A stretch of 64,000 nucleotides of DNA from Nautilus pompilius (GCA_018389105.1 JACATO010000095.1:493501-557500), one strand, 5' to 3'. Positions 1 to 12,400 are shown, counted from the first letter of the stretch. Numbers and translations are program-made. Notes: generated by a model not told the origin, from the sequence alone.

Positions 1-486
1 CGAGATGTGAAGCCGAAATGGACGAGGCGAGATGCGGGATGCTTCTACACGGGAAAACAGTGCCACAGATGCTGCTGTCACTGAGCCATTCAGCATCCGG
101 GATACAAAACACCATGCTCTGATTGGCCGCCTCCCAATCATCAGCCAATAGCGTGCTGAGTATGATCTCACCTGGGCAGCAGCGGCCGCAGTTGTACTCC
201 GTTTTCCATATGCTAGCGTCTCTCTTTGTTTTTAGTACAAGCCGCCCGCTACACCACTACGTAGTTTTATTTAAATTTCAATTTAATATTCTTTTAATAA
301 TGTACATATATATATATATTCTACTTAAAAATAATTAAAATAATAAATTTTAAAAATTTTATATTTTTCGAAAATACCGCGATATAGTGAAAAATCCGTG
401 ATATAAAATTAGATATGTATGATTTGAAAACCCACGGTGTAGTGAAGCTGCGAAAAGTGAACTGGGATATAGCGAGGGAGCAGTGT
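1..486 (-). mobile_element. Tigger-like (pogo family) DNA transposon end, cut by window start
   Basis: Read on the minus strand from position 484, the sequence starts CACTGCTCCCTCGCTATA and runs on through GTTCACTTTTCGCAGC and a CACTATATCGCGG block. This is the terminal-repeat style I know from Tigger elements of the Tc1/mariner superfamily (a CAGT..TCCCTCGCTATA start followed by repeated 'cgcggttcac' words). A TA dinucleotide at 485-486 fits the TA target site. The inner part (1-250) is much more GC-rich than its surroundings and no transposase can be read in it, so this looks like a non-autonomous copy or the non-coding end of a larger one. The other end lies outside the window. The small open frame at 123-338 falls inside the element and is not a gene. 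Confidence 0.75.
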
Positions 487-3400
487 ATCATGTATGCTTC
501 ATATGCAATAAATTTGAATTGCTAGTTTCCTTTAGCACATCATTGCAACAATAACTTATCATTGCATATGATTAGAATGCTGAACCTAGCATAGCGTATA
601 GGGAAACCATGCACACACTAAGGATAGCCCTGGCACTTTGCACTAGGCCATGTCCTGCCAAGTTGTTTCTATATTATTCTGATGAAGCAACAGATTTTTC
701 ATGCAGTACTGTTGGATCCATATTACCAAGCAATCTCAGAAAATCAAACTGTTAGCACACACTTTCCAGTGCTTTGAAATGTTCCTAATTACTTTATCTA
801 AACAGGCAAAGAAGCATTACAAGAAAAACAGTCTGGCGGACAATCAGAAATAGAGGGTCACACTAAGATTTTATTTCGTTGTCAAAGACAACTTTGTTTC
901 TTTTACCATTTCACATGAATCACATCCAAATCATTTCTAGTCCAAGCTGTTCTGTGACCACTTTAGCCTCATTAAACAAGTTATCATGTATTTGATGGAC
1001 TTCTTTGTTCACTGTGAGTTTTACAGACTCCAGGATTTTGTATACGCAATGCATTGTGGAATTTTATATGATACATTTGACATTAACGACGTTTGGAACG
1101 AGTTGGAATACCTATGTGCACCAAGAGCAGTGTCTTTAGTGTCAGGTTGTAGTTTTGTAGCTGATAAAATATCCATTGTGAGCAAATTTCTAGTGATTAA
1201 TGTCAAACATCTGATGTGTTTTTTGTAGGCAGAGATTGCCACTGAAAGTGAAAATAGTCAATAAGATTTTTATTTTTATGTTTTCACCCAGGTCCCCTGA
1301 CTTTCTATGCCCGGGACATAATGCCATCAAGTGCCCGCCTCCCGCCTCTCTTGTGCAGCTAGCTGGCAGTTGCTGCTCTGCTTGTTTTATTTTTAAATTA
1401 TTAGCAAAGTTTCCCACCCAAGACTTCAAAATAGTATCAATCAGAAATGATTCCATCTGTAATTAATGGGAAGACAACACGGTCGATCAAAACCTTAAAA
1501 AAATAAACTAGGCAAGACCAGTCAGAAGAATTGTCAGTATCAGATCGTACGCTCCTCCATCAATGAGCGTCACCAACATGGTAAAACACCACCAAACAAG
1601 GAAATCTGCATGGCTCAGAAACACAAGCAGTACAGCGTTGGGAGTAGACATGCTAACCGATATGAAAGTTTAAATATCAAAAACGTTTTATATCAAAATG
1701 TTTATGAAAAAACTATGTTAAAAATAAAAAAAAAAAAAAGCTGAGTAATCAGCAAGTCAAGGGCCATTTGTACAATCCAAAAATATAATGGCCGATTGCA
1801 AATCAACACTAGCGTCTCCAAAACAGATCTCTTCTGGACTAAGCACATATGGTGGTGTGGCAGGAGAAAGACTTTTGAAACGTAGTAGCATGATGACGGC
1901 ATAGCATCAGTGATTAAGCAAATAAATATAATTTTTTTAATGGAAGTATCCACAATATTCTACTGGAATGTTCACCCACCAGTATCACCTAATGAATTAT
2001 GGAGACATGATCCAAGAGGTGTCCATCCCACTGTAACACTCGACTCAAATATATAAAAGGCCAGAAGAACATGCCAGAAGAACATGCGCATCATAAAAAA
2101 ATGGAAAACATGAAAATGTCCAATTTTTGTAAACACAGAGAGGGCAAAACAATGGCAAGGAAGTTAAAAAAAAAAAAAGGACGTGTACTGAAGCAGGCCT
2201 GAGACAGCATTTTAAACAATAAAACAGAATAGCTACCATTGTAAAGGTGGTTGAACAGAATTAATTTAAAAAAAAACAAAAACAAAAAGCCATTTAATTA
2301 TGCTTCAAGGGGATTATTCATTTTAAACATTTTCCAGCTAATAATTTTAAAATGGACATTTTTTTCTCTACCAAGAAAAAGAGCTGAAGCTGTTACATCA
2401 GTAAGAAAAATATAAGAAAGTACAGGACAGTCATTTGTGCTTCGAAGAAAACTTCTGTGTTGGGAAAAAACACAATTATCAATTCTAAACGTATGACAAT
2501 AATAAAATCAGCTTGTATTTGCACTGCACTATGATAATGCTTTCATTTTTAATAGATTTCAAAATAGCCAATTACTTGCATAGATATTATCTTTAAAGCA
2601 AAACGCTGTAAATATTCTGAGTGAGAACTATTAATATTCATCAGTGTGACTCATCTCTTTGACAAGGGTTTGTGCTCTGAGGCTGTGTGCACATCTTCTG
2701 TTGGGTCATCAGATTAGTAGTACTGAAGTAAAATGTTATTGGAAATGAAAATGCAAACAGTGAAGTTCTCAAAGGTACCCATCCAGGAAAGATCACCATA
2801 AGAGCAGGATGCAACTAATAAAGTATTAATGAAAATCAGAGATTCTGTTCAGGAAGTCCAGATGGTCAAATGCTAAGAGAGATAAATCTGGGCCCAATTT
2901 GTGCCATAGAATTGGTCTGGTCAAATTGTCTCCATAATGCCATCTATAGTAACTCCAGATGATCTCTCATAATCACCTGACTCCACTGTTTAGACCAAAT
3001 GACTAAATGTTTCCTTCTAATAACCAAGATAATGACATCCACACAATAAACAGACATAGCTGGAGCAGACTGGTACAGATGCTGATGACAGACATACTTG
3101 CTTAGCTCTCCTCTCTCTTCCATGACAGAATAGCTACATTTATGTCTGCAGAGAATAACTGATTAATTTTGATTTGTCTCTTTTTCCTCTCTCATTTCTC
3201 CATAACCTATTAGCATTCAATTAGGGTTTGTATTGAAAAATTCCCCAATAAATCAGGCCATCTAAAGTTTTAACTGTACAGAAGCAAATTCAATAACAAA
3301 AATTTTAAGAATCTAAATTTTTAAAAAAATTAACCACCAAGAAATTATTTGCATAAATTTAAATATAAAGCAGCACCAGAAATTTAGTTTTGTGATTTTT

Positions 3401-3708
3401 TACCAAATTTGCTTAACATTTGTTTTTAAAAAAAATTAACCACAAATAAATGGATTTCACTCAAATTTATTTATACTTATTATTGTAGAGTTACCAATCG
3501 TTTCTTCTTACCTGAATAAAATTCTTAAGAAATCAGCAAAAGCTTTAATAAAATGTGTTATGGTCAGACTTTGCTTTCTGATGCTCATTTCAGTTAATAA
3601 AGGGTTAATGGAGATATGAAAAAGCCAAAAGTTATTCTGGTTTGTAGCTGTCTTAAGCTGTGAGAAAATATGTATCCTTTAGTAATGATATGCTTAGGCT
3701 CACCTGCT
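487..3708. other. Non-coding AT-rich stretch, no gene seen
   Basis: About 3.2 kb of AT-rich sequence with many A and T runs. The open frames here are short and show no motif or family resemblance. The only compositional oddity is a GC-rich patch at roughly 1296-1385, containing CCCGCCTCCCGCC and a CCCGGG site, which I could not assign. No RNA gene or repeat array is visible. Confidence 0.5.
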
Positions 3709-4505
3709 AATGCGTGGTGTTTCTTGAGTCAGTGTCTTCATCAGCAGAACTGACAACACTGGTGATGAAGTCACAGCTGAGAGTTAACAGAACACCTGCA
3801 AATTTATCTGAAATATCAGCATCAAGAAGCAGTTGATGGCAAAGACTGAGGCCTTAAAAACAGACTTGGCGGTGATAATGATTTCAATGAGACAGGAGTT
3901 TAGAGGGGTCCACCCAAGTATGGAGAGAAACTATTGAGAAAATTCGCATTTTGTGAACTTTTCAAGATAATTATTCAGAGCTCAAACGTTCACAGATCTG
4001 ATTATGTTTCCACGTCAGCTCTTTTCTTCATGCTGTAATGACTTCTAGAAGCGTTTTATTCGTGAGAAGATTAATAGAATATACTTTCCTGTCGAGGTCA
4101 TAAGAAACAGACAACAGCAGAGTGCTGTGTAAACGAGCTAATTACTTAGCGCACTCCAAAAGGCAGGGCAGAAAAACATCATCATCAAAGCGGCTAAGGG
4201 ACCTCTCTTCCTTCAGCGGGGTACGCAGATGCACAAACTTCTCAACTTGTTTATCTATCACTCCATCCATAATTATCTGAAATCATCTGCACTGTAGAAG
4301 ATCCATCAATTTCTTCTTCATCTCCATGTCTTTGAAGATGCAGATCATAATTCAGCACTAGATATTTTATAGCCACTTCTTTTGATATCCACTCTCTTTG
4401 AGGTGGATACGTAATTGACGGACAAATGCAGAGATCAGAAGAAACAATTGACTCTTTTATTGATTTGCTGGGTTTATTTATTTTCTGAAAATTAACCTGA
4501 CAGGG
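3709..4505 (-). other. Coding-like patch, possible exon or decayed gene, unidentified
   Basis: On the minus strand one frame is open from just after a TAG at 4508-4506 to a TAA at 4253-4251, about 84 codons with no early ATG. The last 77 follow a possible splice acceptor (TTAATTTTCAG ending at 4485). The translation has mixed, protein-like composition, including REWISKEVAIKYLVLNYD and a DEEEIDG segment. A second frame then carries protein-like segments interrupted by about seven stops down to 3709, such as DKQVEKFVHLRTPLKEE and SCDFITSVVSSADEDTD. An AATAAA on the same strand lies at 4060-4055. It could be a last coding exon plus 3' UTR, a frameshifted pseudogene, or chance. I do not recognise the protein. 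The short DFI.SVV string recalls TAF12-type histone folds, but that is too short to trust. Confidence 0.2.
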
Positions 4506-4509
4506 CTAC

Positions 4510-5725
4510 AAAAAGTGAACCCTGGAATGCACTAGCAGTTGGTTACAACAGTTTCATTACATGGCAGAAATGGGGCAATGATGGAAAAACTGAGTACAGA
4601 AGAGGAGACGAATGATGGGGGGGGGACATAAAGAAAATAATTTAATTTGCATCTCTTTAAAATCTCACCAGTCAGCTTCCAAAAAATACCTTACCGTACT
4701 TGCTGCCGTAAAGAAATCTTATGGGAAAAAAAAGAAGCAGTAATACTTGATAGATGACCGTCTCGGTTTCACTTCTCAATAACTCTTTCTTTTTTAGTTA
4801 CCATCATTATTATCTAGGTAAACTGAAGATGGCAAGGAACACTTGGTAGAATTAATGAGGACCATGATTGATTTCACCAAAAACTGAAAACTTATACTCA
4901 TTTTTTTTGTGGTTTGGGAGAGGGTGGATAATCAGAAAATCACTAAATGGAAACCAAATGATAAAAAATAGGACTTCATTACTCCAACGATAAATAAATA
5001 TGAAAGCGAATATGACCTACACACACACACATACACATATAATACAAAAATCTGCAGCTACAAAAAGAAAATGATTACTGGAGAGAGAGATTAAAAGAAC
5101 AAAGGAAAACACGGACAGTCTTACAAGTTTAGAATTTATTTCGGTTTTGTCTTAAAAATAATATCCGTCTATTCCAATCTTTCTCTCCTTTTTTTTGGGT
5201 GTGTGCATCATTTTAAATTCCAAAAATATAAATTTTCCCCCCTTTTTTTATACGTCTGCTTGTGCAAGACAGCTAGGATGCACATTTTCTCCATTTCAGC
5301 GGAGTTAGGCCCAGTGGTAAGAAATGCTTTCAATCTATATGGAAATTTTAAAATCTTTTCGGAATCTGTGCAATTGCGCAAACAAACTCTTTGAATGTGC
5401 ATAATGGAATTTCCAATTTCTAGTCTTTCTTTAAAAAAAAAATTGGGGGGGAGAGATAAAAGTGATTTTCTTCCAAGCACTTTTTGAAATAAATAACTAG
5501 CATTCGATAAATATGCCAATGAATTAAAGTGATGAGTGAATATACAATATACCAATGAGTGAATAAATAGTACAACACATGAAACCATATAAGCTTTAAA
5601 GGTGTTGTTATGGAGAGTAAGCATTTGAATGATGTATGAATTCATACTCAGCTTTCATCAGCACAAAAGTCAATTCTAAAAAAAATTTTTTTTTTTTTGT
5701 TTCATAAAATCTGAATTATTACAAG
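4510..5725. other. Non-coding stretch with one unsupported long frame
   Basis: AT-rich sequence with a short (AC)n at 5021-5036. The minus-strand frame at 5208-5645 reaches 145 codons but has no recognisable domain. Its first half is hydrophobic and AT-driven, so I do not call it a gene. Nothing else is seen. Confidence 0.4.
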
Positions 5726-5759
5726 CAAATACACTCTCTTCACCATTATTATGTGGGAG
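5726..5759 (+). repeat. 34-bp inverted repeat, left arm
   Basis: This arm starts CAAATACACTCTCTTCACC and ends TTATTATGTGGGAG. It matches the reverse complement of 8912-8945 at 33 of 34 positions, the only difference being A versus G at the sixth base. Two such arms in opposite orientation 3.15 kb apart cannot be chance. They could be the terminal repeats of a roughly 3.2-kb element, or two copies of one dispersed repeat inserted in opposite directions. Confidence 0.85.
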
Positions 5760-7140
5760 TAGGGAACAGTGCAGCATTTCTAATCGTTAAAAGAATTTAA
5801 GTATTACAAGGTAAAACTTCTGGAATTTCTTACAAAACATAAGGTATATTTAATTTTATGGTAAAATGCTACATTTAAGTTCTGTGGTTGGTCTCCAGGA
5901 AATTTGACAAAAGTTTGCAACCAGAAGAAACCTTTTAAGGGAAGATCCCTATCTGCATGTGTTTTGGTACACAAAGCCAGCACAGCAAGCAAACATATCT
6001 TACATTAGACCCAGTTCTTTTTCTTTTTAATTCAAAACTTTAAAAAATGTTGTTCAATTAACTGACTGGATGCAGATTAATTTTTATATAACACCACAAT
6101 TTCCATCTGATAGTCAGGGACATTGCTAGACTTGTCTACCTACCTACCTACCCATATTAACACCTGGTTTGTTTCTACACTCCAGCTGATAACACCTCTG
6201 AAATTAGTAGGATCAACCAGAATAAATACCATTACCTATAGTATCGATCATCTATTAAGCCAATTCAGGCGACTTTTCTAATTTAAAACTTATCAAATGG
6301 CAAAGAGTTCTCGACAACAGAGCGGTTCCTTGACTCCCAGACCTACCACTCAACACCACGGACTCTATAATTATTGTGGTGATATATCAACAGACGGAAG
6401 AGAAGAACTCTCTTAAAGGATCTCTTTTGAATAAAAGCTTCTGTCTGACTTGCAACAGACAAGTGCTTAACACTTGAGTTGTGAAAGAAACTACATTGGA
6501 CCATCCAGATAAATATAATATATAAAGTCTCAATATTGTAGCCACACTTGAAACAATAATACAACAAAGATATGATACTGTAATATCCGTACAGGTTTAT
6601 GAGTACTTACTTTGCTTCACATTAAATATGTATTTTTTAGTGAAATCGCAAATTTGTGATATGTACTTCGCAGAATCTTAACACTGTGTATCATAGCTCT
6701 GATGTCTGTTCAAGTGGCTTAAACTGATCTTAAACTTGCAATCTGTCAATTGCTTAGCTATTTTGGATGCTGCAATCTGACCAATGCTTAAACTCACGGC
6801 AAAATTTGACTACCTGTCATAAATACCCAAATTCATTTCCCATTTCAATCACATAAAGATAAGTCATCTTTACTCTTCATCTTTAATACAAAGCACAAAT
6901 CTGAAGGACCAAGTTTAAAAAAATATTCATATGCAGTTTTTCAGTCATGCAAATACCTTATAAAATTGACCTTTTGTTGTTGTTTCTGACAGCCATTAAA
7001 AATGGAGTACAGACATTTTTGTGTGGATGTAATGTTGTTATTTGCAAACAATTTTAACATTTCTCTCTCAATTGTATTTCATATAAAAATGTAAAAGTCA
7101 GAAAGAGTTAACTTTACCCTTCTCCCCACCAAACCATATA
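5760..7140. other. Non-coding stretch between the inverted repeat arm and the Tc1 element
   Basis: AT-rich, with no motif-bearing frame. It includes a short (CTAC)n run at 6136-6153. If the 34-bp arms are terminal repeats, this would be interior sequence of that element, but no transposase is readable here. Confidence 0.4.
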
Positions 7141-7145
7141 TAGCG

Positions 7146-7166
7146 GTGGGCAAAAGTTTAAGAATG
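7146..7166 (+). repeat. Tc1-like element, left terminal inverted repeat
   Basis: The string CAAAAGTTTAAGAATG matches the right end in inverted orientation at 15 of 16 positions. It lies a few bases inside the flanking TA. Confidence 0.7.
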
Positions 7167-7449
7167 ATGGCAAAACAAATATAAAATAACATAAAATATG
7201 TAGAAATAAAAATCCGGGATGGGAATTTACTGATAGAAAAAAATTTATTGTGCTTTCAAATGACATATACAGCCACATGTTTGACAGTAAACATTTTGCA
7301 TTATTCACTTTTCATACTATGATGGAATTTCATAGCAATAACAAGAGCGTATAAGAATGAATGAAACATTGAAATTTTGTCATAAAATCCTAATTTTTTG
7401 AGATTATGTAAAATAAAAAGCTTACAAAAGTATTAGCATTTTGTTGCAT

Positions 7450-8330
7450 AGCCATAAACATCAATTAAAGCCTGACAGTACTTTTGCAATGGAGTCCACA
7501 AGACAAATACTTGCCAGAGGTGACTGAATAATTTGGAACAATTAATCTAAGTTTCTGAGCATTTCCATCTTAATAGCTTCAACTATATTCATTCCATAGA
7601 TTCTCTATTAGATTCAAATAAAAACTGAGCTGGCTACATTAATAGGGGAATCTTCTGATCTCTAGGATGCTGCTTGACAATGGTTGCCGAATGTTTCAGA
7701 TCAATATTATGTTAGAAAATCCAGTTGAGAGAGAAGCAGTCTTCACAATATGGTTCTAATATATTGGTCAAATGTCTGGGTAAACAAAATGATCCATTAC
7801 TCTCTGGATTAAATGTATAAGGCCCATCCCTTTAACCAGACCTATACCATAATGGAACAACCCCACTTTTGATTATCAGTTTGGTACACTTCAGATAGAA
7901 TGCTTCACCAAGTCATTGCTACATGTAAGTTTGGCCATTTGATCCAAACATCTGAAACCATGATTCATCAGTCCAGAGCACCCTGGTCCACCTTTCTGGG
8001 GTCCAATGGAGATGGACGTTAACAAACTAAATAATAGTCATGCCCTTCAATTTTCTAAGGAAACAAAGGGTTTCTCCCTGGCAGCGCACCCCATCAATTC
8101 AAAATCACAAAGCTGTCTATGGACAGTTTTCATAAAGATCAGTAGGTCTTCAAAATCTCTTGAAATGTCAATAGACATGTACTAGTCCATTTCAGGCAGA
8201 CAATTTTCTGATCAGTCCAAGTGTAAGTTTTTTGGTGTTTGATATAGCTACCTGTTTGTTTGTAAAGATTCCAGACTAGATAACAAGCCATTTTACTGCA
8301 CTAGACCTGCTTAGCAACCTTGGAATATGA
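7450..8330 (-). pseudogene. Decayed Tc1-like transposase
   Basis: Broken frames on the minus strand give the family landmarks in the right order. At 7977-7951 there is LWTDESWFQMFGSNGQTY, matching the WSDESKFQ..GS.G block with the first catalytic Asp. At 7711-7691 HNIDLKH stands where QDNDPKH is expected, so the second catalytic Asp appears to be replaced by Asn. At 7619-7594 DLNLIENLW corresponds to SPDLNPIENLW, with the catalytic Glu kept. Upstream, REKPFVS and HLHWTPERW fit the KKPLLT...L.WA..H..W linker. Several stops and frameshifts separate these blocks. In life the family cuts and pastes DNA at TA sites in the nucleus. This copy cannot make a working enzyme. Confidence 0.85.
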
Positions 8331-8489
8331 GAGTTTATCGTTATGTAACTACACAATCCGAGTGCATTTCATTGGTCTTAAATTAGGTATTTTATCTGTT
8401 GTAGAATGCAAGAAAAGTTATACATTAGTTTACTATATTCTGTTAGTTGTCCAAAAAAAAAGCAACACAAATATAAGCAGATAATGTTG

Positions 8490-8510
8490 ACATTCTTAAA
8501 CATTTGTCAC
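8490..8510 (-). repeat. Tc1-like element, right terminal inverted repeat
   Basis: Read on the minus strand from the outside inward it gives GTGACAAATGTTTAAGAATG, pairing with the left end. A TA follows immediately outside. Confidence 0.7.
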
Positions 8511-8512
8511 TA

Positions 8513-8911
8513 TGAAATTTGGTCATAATTATATAAGGAAAGCAAGAGTAGGTAAAATATTTACTATTGATCATCTTGATGATATGTCAATCAAAAGAAC
8601 AAGAAATTGGTTTTCTATCAGGGTAATGGCCAGGCTGGAATGTACATTTTTTTCTGCGTCAATTTATGTTTTTTCTGCCTTGGTTCTTACATTTTTTTGC
8701 CCACCGCATTATGTAGGAGAGCTAAAAAATCCATTTCATTATCCAGAGGGGGCACAAATGAGCTGTAAAATTCTGACCAGGCAAACTGCAGCTTTTGAAG
8801 AGTAACAATTTGGCCCTTTAAAGAGAAATCACGCTGGCAGAAAGGCTGCTGGTTTACAGGAGTTGTCCGTCTCACAGTTTAAGACTGTAAAAAAAAAAAA
8901 AAAAAAAATTC
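8513..8911. other. Non-coding stretch after the Tc1 element
   Basis: An open frame of 97 codons (8512-8805, plus) begins at the edge of the Tc1 element and has no recognisable domain, so I do not support it as a gene. A 20-base A run lies at 8889-8908, next to the 34-bp repeat arm. Confidence 0.4.
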
Positions 8912-8945
8912 CTCCCACATAATAATGGTGAAGAGAGTGCATTTG
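8912..8945 (-). repeat. 34-bp inverted repeat, right arm
   Basis: This is the reverse complement of 5726-5759 with one mismatch. On its inner side lies an A/T homopolymer (8889-8910), which the left arm lacks. Confidence 0.85.
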
Positions 8946-9234
8946 ACTTAATTTAGCAGCAAGTTTTAAAAAAAAAGGCCAAAAACAAACAAGCAAGAAA
9001 TGACACCTCGCCTTACATCACACCCAGGGCACTGTTATTAACTCAAACTTGGCGGATGCTATGTGACTTTTAATAAACTTACCTAAATCCTCAACACTAC
9101 TCACATTAAAGGAAAACCTCGGGGTTTTCTTCTCTGGCTGCTGCATAAGAGATTTTACCAACATCTTGACATCCAGTGCTGAGCAGGATTAGCAGAGAAA
9201 AAATGGAAGGAGTAAAAAAGTTTATTCTGAAAAT

Positions 9235-9415
9235 CTTTTTTTCTTTTTTTAATGTACAACTTGTGTAGTCATTAATTCTCTGGGGGTTTGAACTCCTGAC
9301 TGCAGTAGCCCATCCACTCCCCCAACACACACACACCTACCAAGTGATAAAGCAGCAAGGACCAGCTAAAAGGTTAGGAGTAGCCGCTTTGTTAATTACT
9401 AATTGATGGGTACTG
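9235..9415 (-). mobile_element. tRNA-like SINE fragment (weak)
   Basis: On the minus strand GAGTTCAAACCCCC (complement of 9283-9296) is a good RNA polymerase III B box. Just upstream of it is a GTGTGTGTGTG stretch followed by TTGGGGGAGTGGATGG, where an A box would be expected but is not clean. A microsatellite may have grown inside the head. Length and ends are uncertain. Confidence 0.35.
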
Positions 9416-9429
9416 CAGCCAAGCATTCA

Positions 9430-12400
9430 AACCTCAGTGAGTCCAAGCCCTACAGAAGAAAATTAATCTTCATTTATTTACCAGCACCATCTTCCTCCCT
9501 ACTTGAAGAGATCTGAAGAATTTGTATGGGAGCAGGAATTTGAATGCCAAGGATAAACGAGAAAAAAAAGCCAAATATAACAAAGCTGAAGCCCATTTCA
9601 GTGAGAGGAAGGGTCATTAACATATTTTTTGTTATTCTAGTTTTGGACCAATGGCAGTAACTGCTAACCCAATTACGAGGTGGGTGGTAATGCTGCAATA
9701 CTGTGATATTTGGCTAACTGTCAGTAAAATTTACAATCAAACTAGGCGTATTACCACCAAAAATCTTGTATTGATTAACTTAAATACCTAAAGCAATTAT
9801 AATTTAGCAGAACTTAATTTTTGGTCAAAGAATTCTTCAAAAACATTAAATATAACTTGAAAATTTGAGTCTTGAGATTGAAAGAATGAATATTGAATAG
9901 GGAGAAGTAAAGTAAAATCTGCACTTTGTGTATACTTGAAATAATTTTTATAGGTTTTAACTTTTGCAGAAATGTTTTTTTTGAAAAGAATTTTGAATGA
10001 AAATTGGCAGGCAGCTTTCTTTCTCTCCACATGAACCATTTTATCCAATAAACTTATAATGAAAAATATCAAAAATATATACATACATACTACTACTAAT
10101 GAATCCCACAGTAAAAAAAGCATCTACTAGTTTTTATACCTGTGTTTTACACAATTCTGAGACCCAGGGGGGGGGGGGTCTTCATACCCTTTTTGAATTG
10201 GAGCAGAGGGCGGCACTGCATTCTCAGCATCATGTCTGTCAAGGGTTACAAAGTGTAATATGGATTGAAAACAAAGAAAAATTCGAAAAGAAGGAAAAAA
10301 AGTTCCAATCTTATTGAAATAATGTTTATTCGTATAAAGTAGTGTGTTAAACCTTACAAGTAATAGGATCCTATGAAAATCAATTTAATAATTTAATTTT
10401 TATTTATCTTTTCAAAAAATATTTTGCCTACAAAATTTTGAAAACATTCTTATTTAGATTGGATTTCAGGTCCTTTTCTAAAAGGTGATGTTTGTATGAT
10501 ATGACGATAAACAAAGATCTCCAATGGAATTTTTCTCATAGAATACCTTCAATTCTAAAAATTTCATTGCATATTTATTTATATATCTTTCTGAAATTTT
10601 CCATTGACCCTTTTTATTTTAAAAATTGGCCTTACATTCGTGTAAGTGAAGGAGTCCTAATTTACTGTTTATGTATAACAGGAGGTTTACTATATTTATA
10701 CCAGGAGGTCTGAACTCATAATATGATCGTCTGGTTCCTAGTGCCAAACTAGTGTTAATTGGTGAAAGCTGAATGACCATAACTTGGTGAAACTTGTATG
10801 GTCATCATTTCATCTGCAGCAAGCACTGCACTCTCAGACAAAAAAAGAGGAAATTTCTGAAAACCATCTATACTGGAAGACTTCATTTGTTGTCAGAGAT
10901 CCTTTCGAATGATGTTGGTTCTTCTGATTCTTTTTCAGGACTGGTGGAAATCCCACTTTCTCAATACAGATGAGATCTTGTGAAACCAAATGATATAATA
11001 AACCATATTGATGCTTTGTTGATTCCATACATTGCAAAATGTGACATAACTTTCCTTGCGATGTTGGCTTTGAGTAATGTAACTGGACAAATAGAACGAC
11101 TATTTATAGATTACTGATATAAGGCCAAAGGATAAAAAATAGACTTTTATTAGACATAAAATGCTTACCAAGCAGATTTTGCAAAATTACTGAAAGGTAA
11201 ATGACTTAGTGAGAAAAAATTGCTCACCCTATTTGCCCCTTTGTTGTAAAATCAATACACATTAAGACCTTGCAATGGGGAATGTGATACGCATTACACA
11301 ATTTCCAATGGTAATACATCATATACTCCCATTTTTATGTAATGTAAAACATTGTATACAAAGTAGACTTCTCAAAATAGTTCTGTGCCTAAACAATATC
11401 GTAAACTTATATCTGAAAGTCCTGACCAGTTATCATTTCTTGGGTATTTCAGACGAGAAAAGGAAGGGTTAATAAAAACAATCTTTTTTAACATACATGT
11501 TGAACACCATTAATTGTGAAGATCATATGTAGCTAAGCAAAGGTTTAAAATGAAGGATCAAATAAATTTCAACTAAAAACCAACAAAATAATTTGAAACT
11601 CGAAATTCAAAGATGCAGAATTATGACTGGTTTAAATTTTATCTATTAGAGCAACCAATTTTTTTTTTAAAGTCAACATTTATAAAGAATATTTAACACG
11701 AGAAAAAGTTTGACATTTAGTCGTTACACACTTGATTTATAAAACTCTGCATGCTATAGATGACAGTAACACTGATGTTTGGAGAGAAGATGGCATGCAG
11801 ATAATTGGATTTTTTGTTGTTTTTTTAAATAGGTATCAGCATAATGAACATGAAAAATGGCATGGTTACATGAAAGCGAGCCCTGGCATTAAGGAAATGT
11901 CTTTTCTTTCCATGCTGCCCCACCATGAACTGGAATTACAGCAATAAATTGTTGTGCATTAGCTTGAAAATATATTTGTTCCCAACGATATTCATAGTAG
12001 AACACCTGATACGAGCACATACCAGTGGGAAGAGTGTGAGTGATCGTGGTACCTGAGCCCAAGTTGGCTGTGCAATGCACTAAAATGTCTTTGTTTTCAT
12101 TGGTCTACTGTTACCTAAAAGCCAAGCAACTCACTTTACACACCTCCTTTGCTGTACACGCCTACTACCTCTGTCCCTTAGCAGAATGGTTTTCCTTACT
12201 CAAATAGTCCAGATGTTCCAGAAATTGAAACGGGGAGTCCTTACATATATTTTCAGTTACCCTATTAGGAATTATTAAAACAAAATAACTCTGGCATGAA
12301 TATTAGCATTCCAAAATCATTTCAAAGATCCCCCCTATTCGCTGTGTATGAGATTTAATGCAAAGCCATTTTTAACAACTGATATAAAGAACCAAAAGAC

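Larger units (their letters stand above)
7141..8512 (-). mobile_element. Tc1-like transposon, full length but inactive
   Basis: The two ends carry matching inverted repeats: GGGCAAAAGTTTAAGAATG at 7148-7166, and the reverse complement of 8490-8508, GACAAATGTTTAAGAATG. Each is flanked on the outside by TA (7141-7142 and 8511-8512), the target site of the Tc1/mariner superfamily. The length of about 1.37 kb is typical of an autonomous Tc1 element. A decayed transposase lies inside on the minus strand. The terminal repeats have diverged and the reading frame is broken, so the copy is old. Confidence 0.85.

Noticed and set aside
3709-3845. TAF12-like histone fold in the minus-strand frame
   Set aside because: Only a DFI.SVV string matches, the rest of the fold is absent and stops interrupt the frame.
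5286-5320. Strong acceptor and donor motifs around a 17-base candidate microexon (5300-5316, plus)
   Set aside because: TTTCTCCATTTCAG and GTAAGA are good splice sites, but such pairs arise by chance in long AT-rich sequence and there is no flanking gene.
5208-5645. 145-codon minus-strand frame
   Set aside because: It is the longest frame outside simple repeats, but has no domain or signal I recognise, and an AT-rich hydrophobic start.
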